This document shows positions 52,729-61,459 of a DNA stretch of 64,000 nt, in pieces (position 1 is the stretch's first letter; every line of letters begins with the position of its first letter). This DNA is from Rhizobium sp. CCGE 510. Its GTDB lineage: Bacteria > Pseudomonadota > Alphaproteobacteria > Rhizobiales > Rhizobiaceae. The notes below the pieces were generated by a model, which was given only the letters and a program-made list of their open reading frames with translations, did no database searches and was not told the DNA's origin. A program made the translations under genes and the position numbers. The DNA lies in contig NZ_AEYF01000055.1 of assembly GCF_000292525.1 (NCBI RefSeq), positions 1 to 64,000 on the forward strand. The letters run 5' to 3'.

Positions 52729-53790
52729 AGAGAACGCGGGATCGAGGGAACCGGATTTATAACGCTTCGCCATTTCCGAAACGGCAAGGGGCGTGATGCG
52801 GCCAGCCATGCCAGCAGTGCCGAACTGTTCGAACCGCTCCTTGCAGAGCTTGGTCAGCGCCGTCATTGCCGGCTTCAGATATTTGCGCGGATCGAACTCG
52901 CTTGGGTCCTCCTGCAGCACGCGGCGGATCTGACCGGTCATCGCCATTCTGCCATCGGTGTCGATATTGACCTTACGCACGCCGTTCTTGATGCCGCGCT
53001 GGATTTCCTCGACCGGCACTCCCCATGTCGGTTTCATCTGGCCGCCATACTTGTTGATGATCTCCTGCAGCTCAATCGGGACCGAGGACGAGCCATGCAT
53101 GACGAGATGCGTGTTCGGGAGCTTACGGTGAATTTCTTCGATGACGTTCATCGCCAGCACCGAACCGTCCGGCTTGCGGGTGAACTTGTAGGCGCCATGC
53201 GATGTGCCCATCGCGATGGCAAGCGCATCGACCTTGGTTTCGCGCACGAACTTCACGGCTTCGTCCGGATCGGTCAGCAGTTGGTCATGCGAAAGCTTGC
53301 CCTCGGCGCCGTGGCCGTCCTCGGCCTCGCCCATGCCGGTCTCCAGGGAACCGAGAACGCCGAGTTCGCCTTCCACCGAGATGCCGCCGAAATGCGCCAT
53401 ATCGGTCACCATCTTGGTGACGCCGACATTATAGGCCCAGTCGGCGGGCGTCTTGGCGTCCGCCTTCAGCGAACCATCCATCATCACCGAAGTGAAACCC
53501 GCCTGGATCGCCGTCATGCAGTTGGAGGGATCGTTGCCGTGATCGAGATGCACGCAGACCGGAATATGCGGATAGATTTCGACGACGGCATCCATCATGT
53601 GCTTCAGCATGATGTCATTGGCATAGGCGCGGGCTCCGCGCGACGCCTGCATGATAACCGGCGCCTGACAGGCGTCCGCGGCCTCCATGATGGCGAGCGC
53701 CTGCTCCATGTTGTTGATGTTGAAAGCGGGAACGCCGTAGCCTTCCTCCGCAGCATGGTCGAGCAGTTGCCTCAGCGTAATGCGTGCCAT
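52726..53790 (-). CDS. fba: class II fructose-bisphosphate-type aldolase
   Basis: A 354-aa zinc aldolase of the CbbA/FbaA (Calvin subtype) class: GVPAFNINNMEQALAIMEAA, zinc ligands in VCVHLDHGNDPSNC, SVMMDGSLKADAKTP, GEAEDGHGAEGKL, MGTSHGAYKF and LVMHGSSSVP, ending in GVRKVNIDTDGRMAM. It cleaves ketose bisphosphates or related ketose phosphates to DHAP plus an aldehyde. GGGGGAA precedes the ATG at 53790. It converges on the GlpD-like gene with 25 bases between stops and has its own promoter. Context suggests service to the polyol module, but a general gluconeogenic role is equally compatible. Confidence 0.92.
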   Translation of the reverse strand: MARITLRQLLDHAAEEGYGVPAFNINNMEQALAIMEAADACQAPVIMQASRGARAYANDIMLKHMMDAVVEIYPHIPVCVHLDHGNDPSNCMTAIQAGFTSVMMDGSLKADAKTPADWAYNVGVTKMVTDMAHFGGISVEGELGVLGSLETGMGEAEDGHGAEGKLSHDQLLTDPDEAVKFVRETKVDALAIAMGTSHGAYKFTRKPDGSVLAMNVIEEIHRKLPNTHLVMHGSSSVPIELQEIINKYGGQMKPTWGVPVEEIQRGIKNGVRKVNIDTDGRMAMTGQIRRVLQEDPSEFDPRKYLKPAMTALTKLCKERFEQFGTAGMAGRITPLAVSEMAKRYKSGSLDPAFS

Positions 53791-54059
53791 CCAAGATTCC
53801 CCCATATCGATGGTCGCACGAAACGCCGCCATCTCTTCGAGACTAGAGCCCGTGCGTGAGCCGTTCAAGCCTCTTATTTTAACAGCAAAATGGCATAGGA
53901 GGAGAACCGCAACAAGCAACAATAACAATAATGTGCATGCCCCGAAGCAAGGCTGTCCGTGGGAAGGATGTGGTTGCTGAGGGCTCGGTCACGCTCGATC
54001 TACCGGGCGTCGAGCTGCGTCTTGTCGTGGAAAGGGTGACACCGCTTCGGTTCTTTTCG

Positions 54060-55046
54060 CTATTGCGTCACACGAAGGACCGCTGAACCCGTTGTCGATC
54101 GACCTTCAAGATCCCGATGAGCCTCGACGAGGTCGTCGAATGAATAGATGCGGGTAGGATCGACCCTCAGGACGCCCGATTTTATTGCCGCAAACAGATC
54201 GGCGGCCGCCGCAGCGGTCTGGGCAGGCGTTGAAACGTAATGCTGCAGCATTGGCCATGTGAGATGCAGCCCTCGCGGGCCAAGTTCATAGGGATCAATA
54301 GGGGTGATTTCGCCGGACACTTTACCGAACTGGACCAAGGTGCCACGAACTTTGAGGACGGCGAGCGAACCACGGAAGGTGTCTTCTCCGACGGAATCAA
54401 ACACCGCGTCTACGCCAACTCCATCAGTCAGTTCGAAGGTGCGCGCCACGAAATCTTCCGTGCTGTAGTTGATGACGTGATCGCATCCCGCCCGGCGTGC
54501 AACGTCTGCCTTGCTTTGGCTGGATACTGTTCCAATGACACGATACCCCAGTGACTTTGCCCACTGCACGAAGATCTGGCCCACGCCACCCGCGGCGGCG
54601 TGATAGAGGATCGTGTCGCCGGGCCTTAACGGCACAACGTCCTTGACCAGATATCTTGCCGTCAAACCCTTCAGAAAACTGCCCGCAGCCTGCTCGTCGG
54701 AGACGCCGTCCGGTATGATCACCAATCGGTCGGCGGGGTGGAGGCCAGCGCTGGCGTAAGCGCCTGTGCTGTGACCGAAGACGACGCGGTCGCCGACTTT
54801 CACAGAGGCAACGTCTCTTCCGACGGCCTCGACGACACCCGCTGCCTCGTTGCCGATAGTTGCGGGAAAGGACGGAACCTCCATCGTGCCGCGTCTGAAA
54901 TAGACATCCACAAAATTGAGGCCAATGACTGTGCTGCGGACGAGGACCTCTGCGTCACCAGGATCTGGGACCAGGATGTCTTCGAACTTCAGGACCTCAG
55001 GCGGACCGTACTCGTGAATGCGTGCTGCTCGTGCTTTGAGCGACAT
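54060..55046 (-). CDS. quinone oxidoreductase-like medium-chain dehydrogenase
   Basis: A 328-aa zinc-independent MDR protein of the QOR family: ARIHEYGPPEVLKFEDILVP, GLNFVDVYFRRG, FPATIGNEAAGVVEAVG, GLTARYLVKDVVPLRPGD and the NADPH-binding YHAAAGGVGQIFVQWAK. The structural-zinc cysteines of alcohol dehydrogenases are absent, as expected. It would reduce quinones or enones with NADPH in the cytosol. The start at 55046 gives MSLKARAARIHEYG with AAGGAAA upstream. It has no operon partner; DNA upstream contains a decayed nitroreductase fragment. Confidence 0.88.
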   Translation of the reverse strand: MSLKARAARIHEYGPPEVLKFEDILVPDPGDAEVLVRSTVIGLNFVDVYFRRGTMEVPSFPATIGNEAAGVVEAVGRDVASVKVGDRVVFGHSTGAYASAGLHPADRLVIIPDGVSDEQAAGSFLKGLTARYLVKDVVPLRPGDTILYHAAAGGVGQIFVQWAKSLGYRVIGTVSSQSKADVARRAGCDHVINYSTEDFVARTFELTDGVGVDAVFDSVGEDTFRGSLAVLKVRGTLVQFGKVSGEITPIDPYELGPRGLHLTWPMLQHYVSTPAQTAAAAADLFAAIKSGVLRVDPTRIYSFDDLVEAHRDLEGRSTTGSAVLRVTQ

Positions 55047-55661
55047 TATGATTTCCTTTCAACGAAATAACGGCACTGTTTTGCGTGGCCGTCACCAAGA
55101 CTGGCATTCCGCATATTGAACGTTTCCGCTAGGTCGATAGTCCTGTCGTTTTCTCCGCCCCAGGGTTGCCTGCGACCCACGCGTTTCCGGGCGCGCTTCT
55201 TGAGCACCTCCCTTAGGATCTGCCGGTCGGTGAACCTACGCACCGCCCGTCGGCTCTTGACCGCGTCACGTCCGTGATCGTTCGCCTCTTGGTCGGGCAA
55301 TCAGGAGGTATCAATTCGAGACAAGCCGGCCAATTCTGCTCGGTATTAGTCCGCGCACTCCATTTGGTGGCCGAAATCCTCCCGGGGGTTAGACGAAGTC
55401 CTACCGACGTCGAGGATATTTGCGGGAGTTGAACAGGCAAATCCGCCGGATGTTTACGCCGAGGCAGCTTATCGTCGGTGGAGGGTTCCGCCCCATCACT
55501 ATGGTCGCTTCAAGAATGCCGCGGGCTCGTCGGAGCAAATACTCTAACGGATCTGCTCATCACTCGGACCGACTTCGCGATGGAAATGCGGCAGCGTCGG
55601 GTATAGGATTGAGGTAAGGTCATCCGCTTGTGACCTGAAGCATCAGGCGCGGAACAACATC
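55047..55661. other. 615-base gap holding decayed DNA
   Basis: No intact gene is seen between the divergent oxidoreductase and histidine kinase. A nitroreductase-like fragment lies at 55157-55267 on the minus strand. The remaining sequence, including an open stretch around 55420-55617 on the plus strand, matches no family I recognise. Confidence 0.5.
55157..55267 (-). pseudogene. possible N-terminal fragment of a nitroreductase
   Basis: The minus strand reads DAVKSRRAVRRFTDRQILRE followed by VLKKRARKRVGRRQPWG. This follows the nitroreductase-family start (D-A-x-x-S-R-R-x-V-R-x-F-T-D-x-x-V, then A-x-R-A-P-S-x-x-N-x-Q-P-W), with small in-frame losses around the second half. The rest of the roughly 220-residue enzyme is missing. 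The similarity is by eye over about 35 codons. Confidence 0.4.
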
Positions 55662-56678
55662 ATGAACCCCTTATCCCGTTCCAGTCGCGCTCGTGAGCGT
55701 TTTCTCGAAGCCATACTCCAGAGTGCCATTGAATATGCAATCATCGCCGTGGATCTCGATTGCCTCGTGACCACCTGGAATGAGGGTGCGCGCCGGATCC
55801 TCGGGTGGGAGGAGAATGAAATTGTCGGCCAGCCCATGGCGGTAATTTTCACGCCGGAAGACCGTGAGGCAGGGGTTCCTCAACGGGAAATGGCCGCCGC
55901 GTTGACAGAGGGCCACGGAGATGATGAGCGCTGGCACATTCGGAAGGACGGCTCGTTATTCTGGGCGTCCGGCCAGATGATGGCGTTGAGATCGGATGAC
56001 GGCGAGCTCGAAGGCTTCCTGAAGATTCTCAGAGATCGAACCGAGCAGCGAGACAATGAGGAGCGTCAGCGCATTCTGATGCACGAACTCTCTCATCGCA
56101 TCAAGAATACGCTGGCCGTCGTCCAGGCTATCACCAACCAAACATTCCGAAGTGCCGTCAGCATGGAGGAGGCGGAGCAGTCGATCTCGGCGCGGATCAA
56201 TGCTTATGCAAATGCGCATGACATTTTGCTGCAGAAGAACTGGCTGTCCGCGACCATGAATGCGATCGTCGAGGCGACCGCGCTCAATCTCGGACTTGGG
56301 TCGAACCGTATCAAGGCAACCGGCCCCGCAGTCAACCTCGCCCCCCAGGCGGCCCTTTCGTTCTCCCTCGTGCTGCACGAACTTGTCACGAACGCGACGA
56401 AGTACGGGGCTCTATCGGTGGATACCGGCTCTATCGAAATCGAGTGGTCGGTACGTCAAAACGCCGGCGATGATCGCTTCGACCTCTCTTGGCATGAGCG
56501 CGGCGGCCCGGTTGTGGAGGCTCCGAAAAGGAAGGGCTTTGGCTCCAGGCTCATCAATTCCAGCCTCTCCGCATTCGGAGATGTCTCTATCGACTACGCC
56601 GAAACAGGCCTCACACTCAGGCTCGACGCGTCGCTCCAGAAGCTGCAGGCTCAAAATTATTCCGACTCTCAGTTATAG
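55662..56678 (+). CDS. PAS-HWE sensor histidine kinase
   Basis: A 338-aa soluble kinase. A PAS domain fills residues about 15-125 (SAIEYAIIAVDLDCLVTTWN, GARRILGWEENEIVGQPM, WHIRKDGSLFWASGQMMAL). The HWE histidine kinase domain follows, with phospho-acceptor His145 in ELSHRIKNTLAVVQAI, N-box LHELVTNATKYGALS, the family W-x-E in SWHERGGP and GFGSRLI. Blue-light LOV use is unlikely because the NCRFLQ cysteine motif is missing. HWE kinases often feed the PhyR-NepR-EcfG stress cascade in rhizobia. No response regulator is adjacent, so this is an orphan kinase. Confidence 0.9.
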   Translation: MNPLSRSSRARERFLEAILQSAIEYAIIAVDLDCLVTTWNEGARRILGWEENEIVGQPMAVIFTPEDREAGVPQREMAAALTEGHGDDERWHIRKDGSLFWASGQMMALRSDDGELEGFLKILRDRTEQRDNEERQRILMHELSHRIKNTLAVVQAITNQTFRSAVSMEEAEQSISARINAYANAHDILLQKNWLSATMNAIVEATALNLGLGSNRIKATGPAVNLAPQAALSFSLVLHELVTNATKYGALSVDTGSIEIEWSVRQNAGDDRFDLSWHERGGPVVEAPKRKGFGSRLINSSLSAFGDVSIDYAETGLTLRLDASLQKLQAQNYSDSQL

Positions 56679-56942
56679 ATGTGCGGTGCGGCGGTCCGGA
56701 CCGGAGAGCTACCCTGTATCCAGCTATACCGCTGCCCAAAGGCGTTGGCGCCAATATGAGAGCGTCATTCTCGTCCCGGTCCCAGCCGTTGCTTTCAGCG
56801 GTCGCCACAAGAGCTGCATAGTCCGCGCTTGTCCCTTCCAGCTTTTCACCAATCCCGAATCAGCTCCGCCAACGCCTTGTTTGGACGTCTCCCAATGTCC
56901 CCGGTGTCGGTCATGCACCGACTTAGAATGGACAGCTCATGC

Positions 56943-57965
56943 CTATATCCTTTCCGTCTCCCGCGTCGGGGGCCAGAGGATCGCGGCAAACAGCAGCGCG
57001 TAGACCAGGGCTCCGGCGACATAGGCGATGCGGGTGGCGAAAGATTCTGCAGCACTCCCCGGCAGAGGCGAGACCCCGAGGCCGAAGAGGATCAGGAATG
57101 TCGTCAGGGCGCCGGCGAAAACCGGAGCACCCTTCGAGCGGGCAGCTGCACGTCCTCCGATGAGGAGGACGACGACGAGAGTGATGAGGAAGGTCGACAG
57201 AAGGCTCGGGCGCAGCGACAGCGCGGCATAAGCGACGGAGGCGAGCACGCCGCCGAAGAGGTTGACGAGCACGAGCCCGACCGCCGCCCGGGCGCTCGCA
57301 GCAACGTCGAGTTGCCCCAGCAGCGACGCCACGGTTATCGGAACGACCGCCGCAGCGGTCAGGTTGTCGCTCGTCAGGCAGATCACAACGGCACCCAGCA
57401 GGATGACCGTGTTTGCCATTGCGCGAAACAAGGCCGGCGGCCGCCCGTTGGCCGGCGCCGTCTCGACATTCCGGGAGAACGGCTCGGGAAAGACCGCGTG
57501 GGCGAGCCACATCAAAATCGTGCCTGATAACACCCCGGCGACCAGGATCGACAGGATCGAATTAGCGAGCTCCTTGTTCAGAATGCCGAGCAGAGGCACG
57601 ATAATCGAAACGACAAGCACGAGAAAAACCGCCGCCCCCCCCTTTCCTGTCGACTGTACGAAGAAGCACACAAAATAGGTCAGACCCAGGATCAGAAGAA
57701 AGGGCGCCGGACGGTCACCGAGGACATTGGTCAGAACCATCATCGCCGTCCCGGCGATCAGGATGACCATCGCCGCGCCGATGGTCTTGCTAAGTGGCAT
57801 GGGGTGCGAACTGGCAAGCAGAAACTGGGCGGCAAAGAGCGGACCGAGGAACGGCACGATCGCTCCGGCATAGACTGCAAGCGTGAAGCCGATGGAGACC
57901 GCTAAAGCAACCCGCAGCCCCTTGCGTTTCTGCTCCTCGACCGCATGGCTCCTCTCAGTTGACAT
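56943..57965 (-). CDS. DUF2955 (FUSC-like) membrane protein, efflux partner
   Basis: A 340-aa integral membrane protein with about ten hydrophobic spans in two similar halves (RVALAVSIGFTLAVYAGAIV; LFRAMANTVILLGAVVICLT), which fits the DUF2955/FUSC aromatic-acid exporter layout. It starts 11 bases inside the end of the HlyD-type gene, so the two are translationally coupled. Together they should form an inner-membrane exporter with a periplasmic adaptor. The C-terminus ends LLFAAILWPPTRETERI. No outer-membrane factor gene is nearby. The substrate is unknown. Confidence 0.85.
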   Translation of the reverse strand: MSTERSHAVEEQKRKGLRVALAVSIGFTLAVYAGAIVPFLGPLFAAQFLLASSHPMPLSKTIGAAMVILIAGTAMMVLTNVLGDRPAPFLLILGLTYFVCFFVQSTGKGGAAVFLVLVVSIIVPLLGILNKELANSILSILVAGVLSGTILMWLAHAVFPEPFSRNVETAPANGRPPALFRAMANTVILLGAVVICLTSDNLTAAAVVPITVASLLGQLDVAASARAAVGLVLVNLFGGVLASVAYAALSLRPSLLSTFLITLVVVLLIGGRAAARSKGAPVFAGALTTFLILFGLGVSPLPGSAAESFATRIAYVAGALVYALLFAAILWPPTRETERI

Positions 57966-59061
57966 AGGTCAGTACCGACATGATGCGGATCCAGAGCGAT
58001 CCCCACGCATTGGTCACCGGGTTATCGCCCGTATAGATGACCACCGTCGCCTGCGAACCGTAGCGCACGCCGCCCTTGGGCCGCTCCGTCTCCTCGATGA
58101 CGAGCCGGACCGGAAACCGCTGCGCCTCCTGGACCCAGCCACTGTCGTTCCGGATCGTCGGCAATCCGGTATTCGGATCCGTGCTGCCTTGCGATACACC
58201 AAAACCAACGCTCTCGACGGTCGCTGGAAACAGTCGGCCCGGAAGGGCGTCGAAAAGGATGTCCGCTTTGTTACCGACGGCGACCTTCTCCAAGCTGTTC
58301 TCCTTGAAGGCCGCATTGATCCAGATCGTGCCGGCGTCGATGAAGGTCATGGCTGGCTGGCCGGCCGAGACCACCTTGCCGATGGTGAGCTGAAGGTTGG
58401 TGACGACACCGGCGGAGGGCGCGTGGACAGTCGTTCGTACCAGATCGAGCTGTGCCTTCTCCAGTCCCGCAAGGGCAGCACGCAGCTGAGGATTGTCGTT
58501 TCCGGACGGGCCGAGCTGCTCTTTCGCCTTGGCAAGGTCGGCCTGTGCCCCCGAAACAGAGGCCTCCGCCTGATCATAGGCGGATTTGGCCGCATCGAAC
58601 CGTGCCTTGGAGAAGACCCCACGCTTCACGAGCTCGGTCGCTCGGGCATACTGGTCGCGCAAATTGTCTCTGTCGGCCTGTATCTGGACGAGCTTGGCCT
58701 GCGCCGCATCGACTGATGCAGTCGATGCCCCAATCGATTGGCCGACACTTGCAAGCGCTGCTTCGGCCTCGCTGACGGCGAGTTCATAGCGCTCGGGATC
58801 GATCCGAAAAAGAACCTGATCGGCCTCGACGCGAGAGTTGTCGGCAACCCCGACTTCCACGACCCGCCCGGTGACTTCAGGCGCGATGCCGACGATATAG
58901 GCCTGGACCTGAGCCTGGGAGGTCGATGGCGTCCGCCGCTCCATGAAGACGGAGAGGACGAACAGGACGAGCGCCAGCAGGACGACGGCGAGGGCTACCG
59001 TGCGGAGTGGATTCCGAGGCGTTGGGGAAATGGCAGGCTCGTCCAAGTTTTCTGGAACCAC
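57955..59061 (-). CDS. HlyD/EmrA-type membrane fusion protein
   Basis: A 368-aa periplasmic adaptor. It has an N-terminal anchor (LRTVALAVVLLALVLFVLSV), then a biotinyl-lipoyl half (IVGIAPEVTGRVVEVGVADN, VLFRIDPERYELAVSEAEA), a coiled-coil hairpin of about 100 residues and the return lipoyl half VRTTVHAPSAGVVTNLQLTI. A beta-barrel region follows. It bridges the DUF2955 inner-membrane protein to an outer-membrane channel. A 19-bp palindrome-like site (59157-59175) lies 96 bases upstream of its start and shares a half-site with the regulator gene next door, so its expression is probably controlled through that motif. Confidence 0.9.
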   Translation of the reverse strand: MVPENLDEPAISPTPRNPLRTVALAVVLLALVLFVLSVFMERRTPSTSQAQVQAYIVGIAPEVTGRVVEVGVADNSRVEADQVLFRIDPERYELAVSEAEAALASVGQSIGASTASVDAAQAKLVQIQADRDNLRDQYARATELVKRGVFSKARFDAAKSAYDQAEASVSGAQADLAKAKEQLGPSGNDNPQLRAALAGLEKAQLDLVRTTVHAPSAGVVTNLQLTIGKVVSAGQPAMTFIDAGTIWINAAFKENSLEKVAVGNKADILFDALPGRLFPATVESVGFGVSQGSTDPNTGLPTIRNDSGWVQEAQRFPVRLVIEETERPKGGVRYGSQATVVIYTGDNPVTNAWGSLWIRIMSVLTYVN

Positions 59062-59156
59062 AGCAATATCCTTCGGATGCGTTTCGTTTCGTGGAAGCGC
59101 GGAATTTCAGCGCTGGACGTTTGTCGCGATGGTCGCTACGGGCCGATGGAACGCAA

Positions 59157-59175
59157 GTAGGTAACCGTAACATAC
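59157..59175. promoter_or_regulatory. imperfect copy of the CCGTAACATAC palindrome upstream of the efflux pair
   Basis: GTAGGTAACCGTAACATAC matches the perfect palindrome at 59564-59582 in 17 of 19 positions; the differences are in the left arm. It lies 96 bases upstream of the HlyD start and 38 beyond the stop of the 88-aa gene. Confidence 0.6.
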
Positions 59176-59212
59176 GCCCGGCGATGCCTTACCACCGGCC
59201 TGGTTGCTCGTA

Positions 59213-59479
59213 TCAGCGAGTACGTGGCGGCGGCGATGCCGAGATCTTGTCGAGCGCGCCCTCGATCTCCTTGGAAAGCTCTGTGATCAGCTCCCGGTAT
59301 TCGGCCACGCGCTCGTCGCGCTTTGGTTCGGTTGAGGTGTTCCATTTCTCCAGCGCCGATTGCGCGTCGGCAAAGTCCCTGCAGATTTCCCGAAAATCCT
59401 CACTGCTGGCAGAGAGATCGTCGATCGCCTTGATCCTGGCTGGAAATTGCCGACGGACTGCGGTCACGCCTTCGTCCAT
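59213..59479 (-). CDS. small hypothetical protein (88 aa) divergent from the TolB/TPR gene
   Basis: A soluble, charged, mainly helical protein: MDEGVTAVRRQFPARIKAID, then SSEDFREICRDFADAQSALE and VAEYRELITELSKEIEGALD, with a Pro-rich tail. No signal peptide or known domain. A strong AAGGAG 8 bases before the ATG at 59479 supports it as a real gene. Its promoter region contains the perfect 19-bp palindrome shared with the divergent regulator-like gene. It precedes the HlyD-DUF2955 pair on the same strand but is separated from it by the second palindrome. Confidence 0.7.
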   Translation of the reverse strand: MDEGVTAVRRQFPARIKAIDDLSASSEDFREICRDFADAQSALEKWNTSTEPKRDERVAEYRELITELSKEIEGALDKISASPPPRTR

Positions 59480-59563
59480 GGTTCACTCCTTAACGGCATT
59501 TGGAACGCTGCCTCTGCAACGTGTGCCGGGTCCAATCTTCGTGGACGACGGAGGGTTCGTGGA

Positions 59564-59582
59564 GTATGTTACCGTAACATAC
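59564..59582. promoter_or_regulatory. perfect 19-bp palindrome, predicted operator
   Basis: GTATGTTACCGTAACATAC consists of perfect 9-bp inverted arms around one base. It lies 84 bases upstream of the 88-aa gene and 41 bases upstream of the start at 59624, so it probably overlaps both promoters. Related sites are at 59157-59175 and, as a half-site, at 61460-61469. Confidence 0.75.
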
Positions 59583-59623
59583 GGTCTGGCAGTGATGTGA
59601 CTCAACGGGGGATTGGGGCAGAC

Positions 59624-61444
59624 ATGCAGACGTGGATACCAGCAGAGGGGTCTGCAGCGCCCATTTTTTCAGAGCCTGCGCCCCAAGCCGACGACATCAG
59701 CGACCAACTCGAGCGTGTCATCGCCAGCCCGGAATTTCCGGGCGTCGGTCGCGCCGCTGCGTTTCTGCGCTATGTCGTCTCGGAAACCCTCGAGGGTCGA
59801 GGCAACCGGATCAAAGCCTATTCGATCGCGATCGAGGTGTTCGGCCGGGATGCCGGCTTCACCCAGGACGATCCTGTGGTCAGGATCGAGGCGGGACGGC
59901 TGCGGCGATCGCTTGAGCGCTATTATCTCGTCGCCGGGCAGCATGATCCGGTCAGGATCGACATTCCCAAAGGCGGATATATTCCAACCTTCACCTGGTC
60001 CTGTCCGGCGTCAATCGACACCGGAGACGAAGAAGCCGAAGACACATCGCCCTCTGAGGTCCGCTCGGGGCGCTGGTGGGCCGCAAGGCGGGTCTTGTTA
60101 CCGGGTGCCGCCGCCCTCGCTGCGGCCGCTCTTTCGCTATACTGGATTGGGACCCGGTCTCCGGCTCCCTCGCTCGAACGCGGTGCGAGCCTGTCGCCTG
60201 ATCGTCCGGCCCTTGTGGTGGCCCCTTTTGCAAATCTCGGAGAAGGGCCGGAGGCGCAGCTCTACACTGCCGGCCTGACCGAGGAACTGATGACCATTCT
60301 GCCCCGGTTCAAGGAGATCAAGGTCTTCGGCCGTGAAACGTCCAAGTCCCTCTCTGCGGATGTGGGCACATCGGAGATCCGGACCGAATTCGGCGCACGT
60401 TATCTCCTTGCCGGCGGGGTACGCACGTCGGGCAATCGTCTTCGCGTGACGGCCAGGTTGCTCGACACGTCGGACGGCGAAATCCTCTGGTCGGAGAACT
60501 ATGACAATGACCTCGCATCGGGAGATCTGTTTGCGATCCAAACGGACGTCGCCAGAAAGGTCGCGACCGCCATTGCCCAGCCCTACGGAGTCATGGCGCA
60601 GGTCGACTCCGCCAGTCCGCCGCCGGACGACCTGGGCGCCTATCAGTGCACTTTACGATTCTATGCCTATCGTTCGGAACTGAGCGTCGAAGCGCATGCG
60701 CGCGTCCGGGATTGCCTCGAAGCCGCGCTCGCGCGGTTTCCGAGCTACGCCACCGCATGGGCGATGCTGTCGATCGTCTACCTCGATGAAGACAGATACA
60801 AGTTCAATCCGACAACAGGCCAGGATGCAGCCATACAGCGTGCACTGGATGCCGCCAGGAGGGCAACACAGATCGATCCGAACAATACGCGCGGCCTTCA
60901 AGCGCTGATGACCGCGCTGTTCTTCGACAGGCAGCTCGCTGAATCACTTCGTGTGGGAGAGCAGGCGCTCGCCACCAACCCCAACGACACTGAGCTGATG
61001 GGCGAGTTCGGAACGCGGCTTGCGATCGCTGGCCAGTGGCAGCGCGGAGCAGCCCTCCTTGATCAGGCCATCGCCCTCAATCCGGGCAGCGGCGGCTTCT
61101 ACCACGGAACGCGAGCCCTGGCTGCCTACATGCTCTACGACAATGAGACCGCTGTGCTGGAGATCAGGCAGGCGAACATGCAAAAGTTCCCTCTCTTCCA
61201 TGTTGTCGCCGCCATCATCTATGCCGAGGCCGGGATGATGGACGACGCCCACCGGGAAGGACAGGTGTTCGTCAGCATACGACCGGACTTCCTGCCGAAC
61301 GTCGTCACCGAACTCGCGATGCGCAACATGCGGCCTGAAGATCGTGACCGCCTGATCGAGGGACTTCGCAAGGCAGGGATGACGGTGCCCGGCCCCGCTA
61401 CGATCGCGTCGACGGCTACCACCTCGGACCTGCAACCCCGCTGA
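59624..61444 (+). CDS. CadC-like membrane protein with TolB-like and TPR domains
   Basis: A 606-aa protein. Residues about 25-125 form a cytoplasmic domain (VGRAAAFLRYVVSETLEGRG, AIEVFGRDAGFTQDDPVVRI, EAGRLRRSLERYYL, IPKGGYIPTF) seen at the front of many rhizobial TolB/TPR and adenylate-cyclase-like proteins; a DNA-binding role is plausible but unproven. One membrane span (VLLPGAAALAAAALSLYWIG) follows. Outside lies a TolB/FlgO-like domain (LVVAPFANLGEGPEAQLYTA, YLLAGGVRTSGNRLRVTARL) and TPR repeats to the end. This topology is like CadC/ToxR one-component regulators. GGGG precedes the ATG at 59624. The perfect palindrome lies in its promoter. Confidence 0.8.
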   Translation: MQTWIPAEGSAAPIFSEPAPQADDISDQLERVIASPEFPGVGRAAAFLRYVVSETLEGRGNRIKAYSIAIEVFGRDAGFTQDDPVVRIEAGRLRRSLERYYLVAGQHDPVRIDIPKGGYIPTFTWSCPASIDTGDEEAEDTSPSEVRSGRWWAARRVLLPGAAALAAAALSLYWIGTRSPAPSLERGASLSPDRPALVVAPFANLGEGPEAQLYTAGLTEELMTILPRFKEIKVFGRETSKSLSADVGTSEIRTEFGARYLLAGGVRTSGNRLRVTARLLDTSDGEILWSENYDNDLASGDLFAIQTDVARKVATAIAQPYGVMAQVDSASPPPDDLGAYQCTLRFYAYRSELSVEAHARVRDCLEAALARFPSYATAWAMLSIVYLDEDRYKFNPTTGQDAAIQRALDAARRATQIDPNNTRGLQALMTALFFDRQLAESLRVGEQALATNPNDTELMGEFGTRLAIAGQWQRGAALLDQAIALNPGSGGFYHGTRALAAYMLYDNETAVLEIRQANMQKFPLFHVVAAIIYAEAGMMDDAHREGQVFVSIRPDFLPNVVTELAMRNMRPEDRDRLIEGLRKAGMTVPGPATIASTATTSDLQPR

Positions 61445-61459
61445 TACTGTCTCCTCGAC

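Noticed and set aside
52657..53859. 400-codon plus-strand frame
   Set aside because: Antisense to the aldolase gene, whose zinc and substrate motifs are clear on the minus strand.
56617..56875. Open minus-strand stretch containing ESNGWDRDENDALILAPTPL
   Set aside because: It reads fairly protein-like but has only a GTG start without a ribosome site, matches no family I know, and overlaps the end of the HWE kinase gene. Left unassigned.
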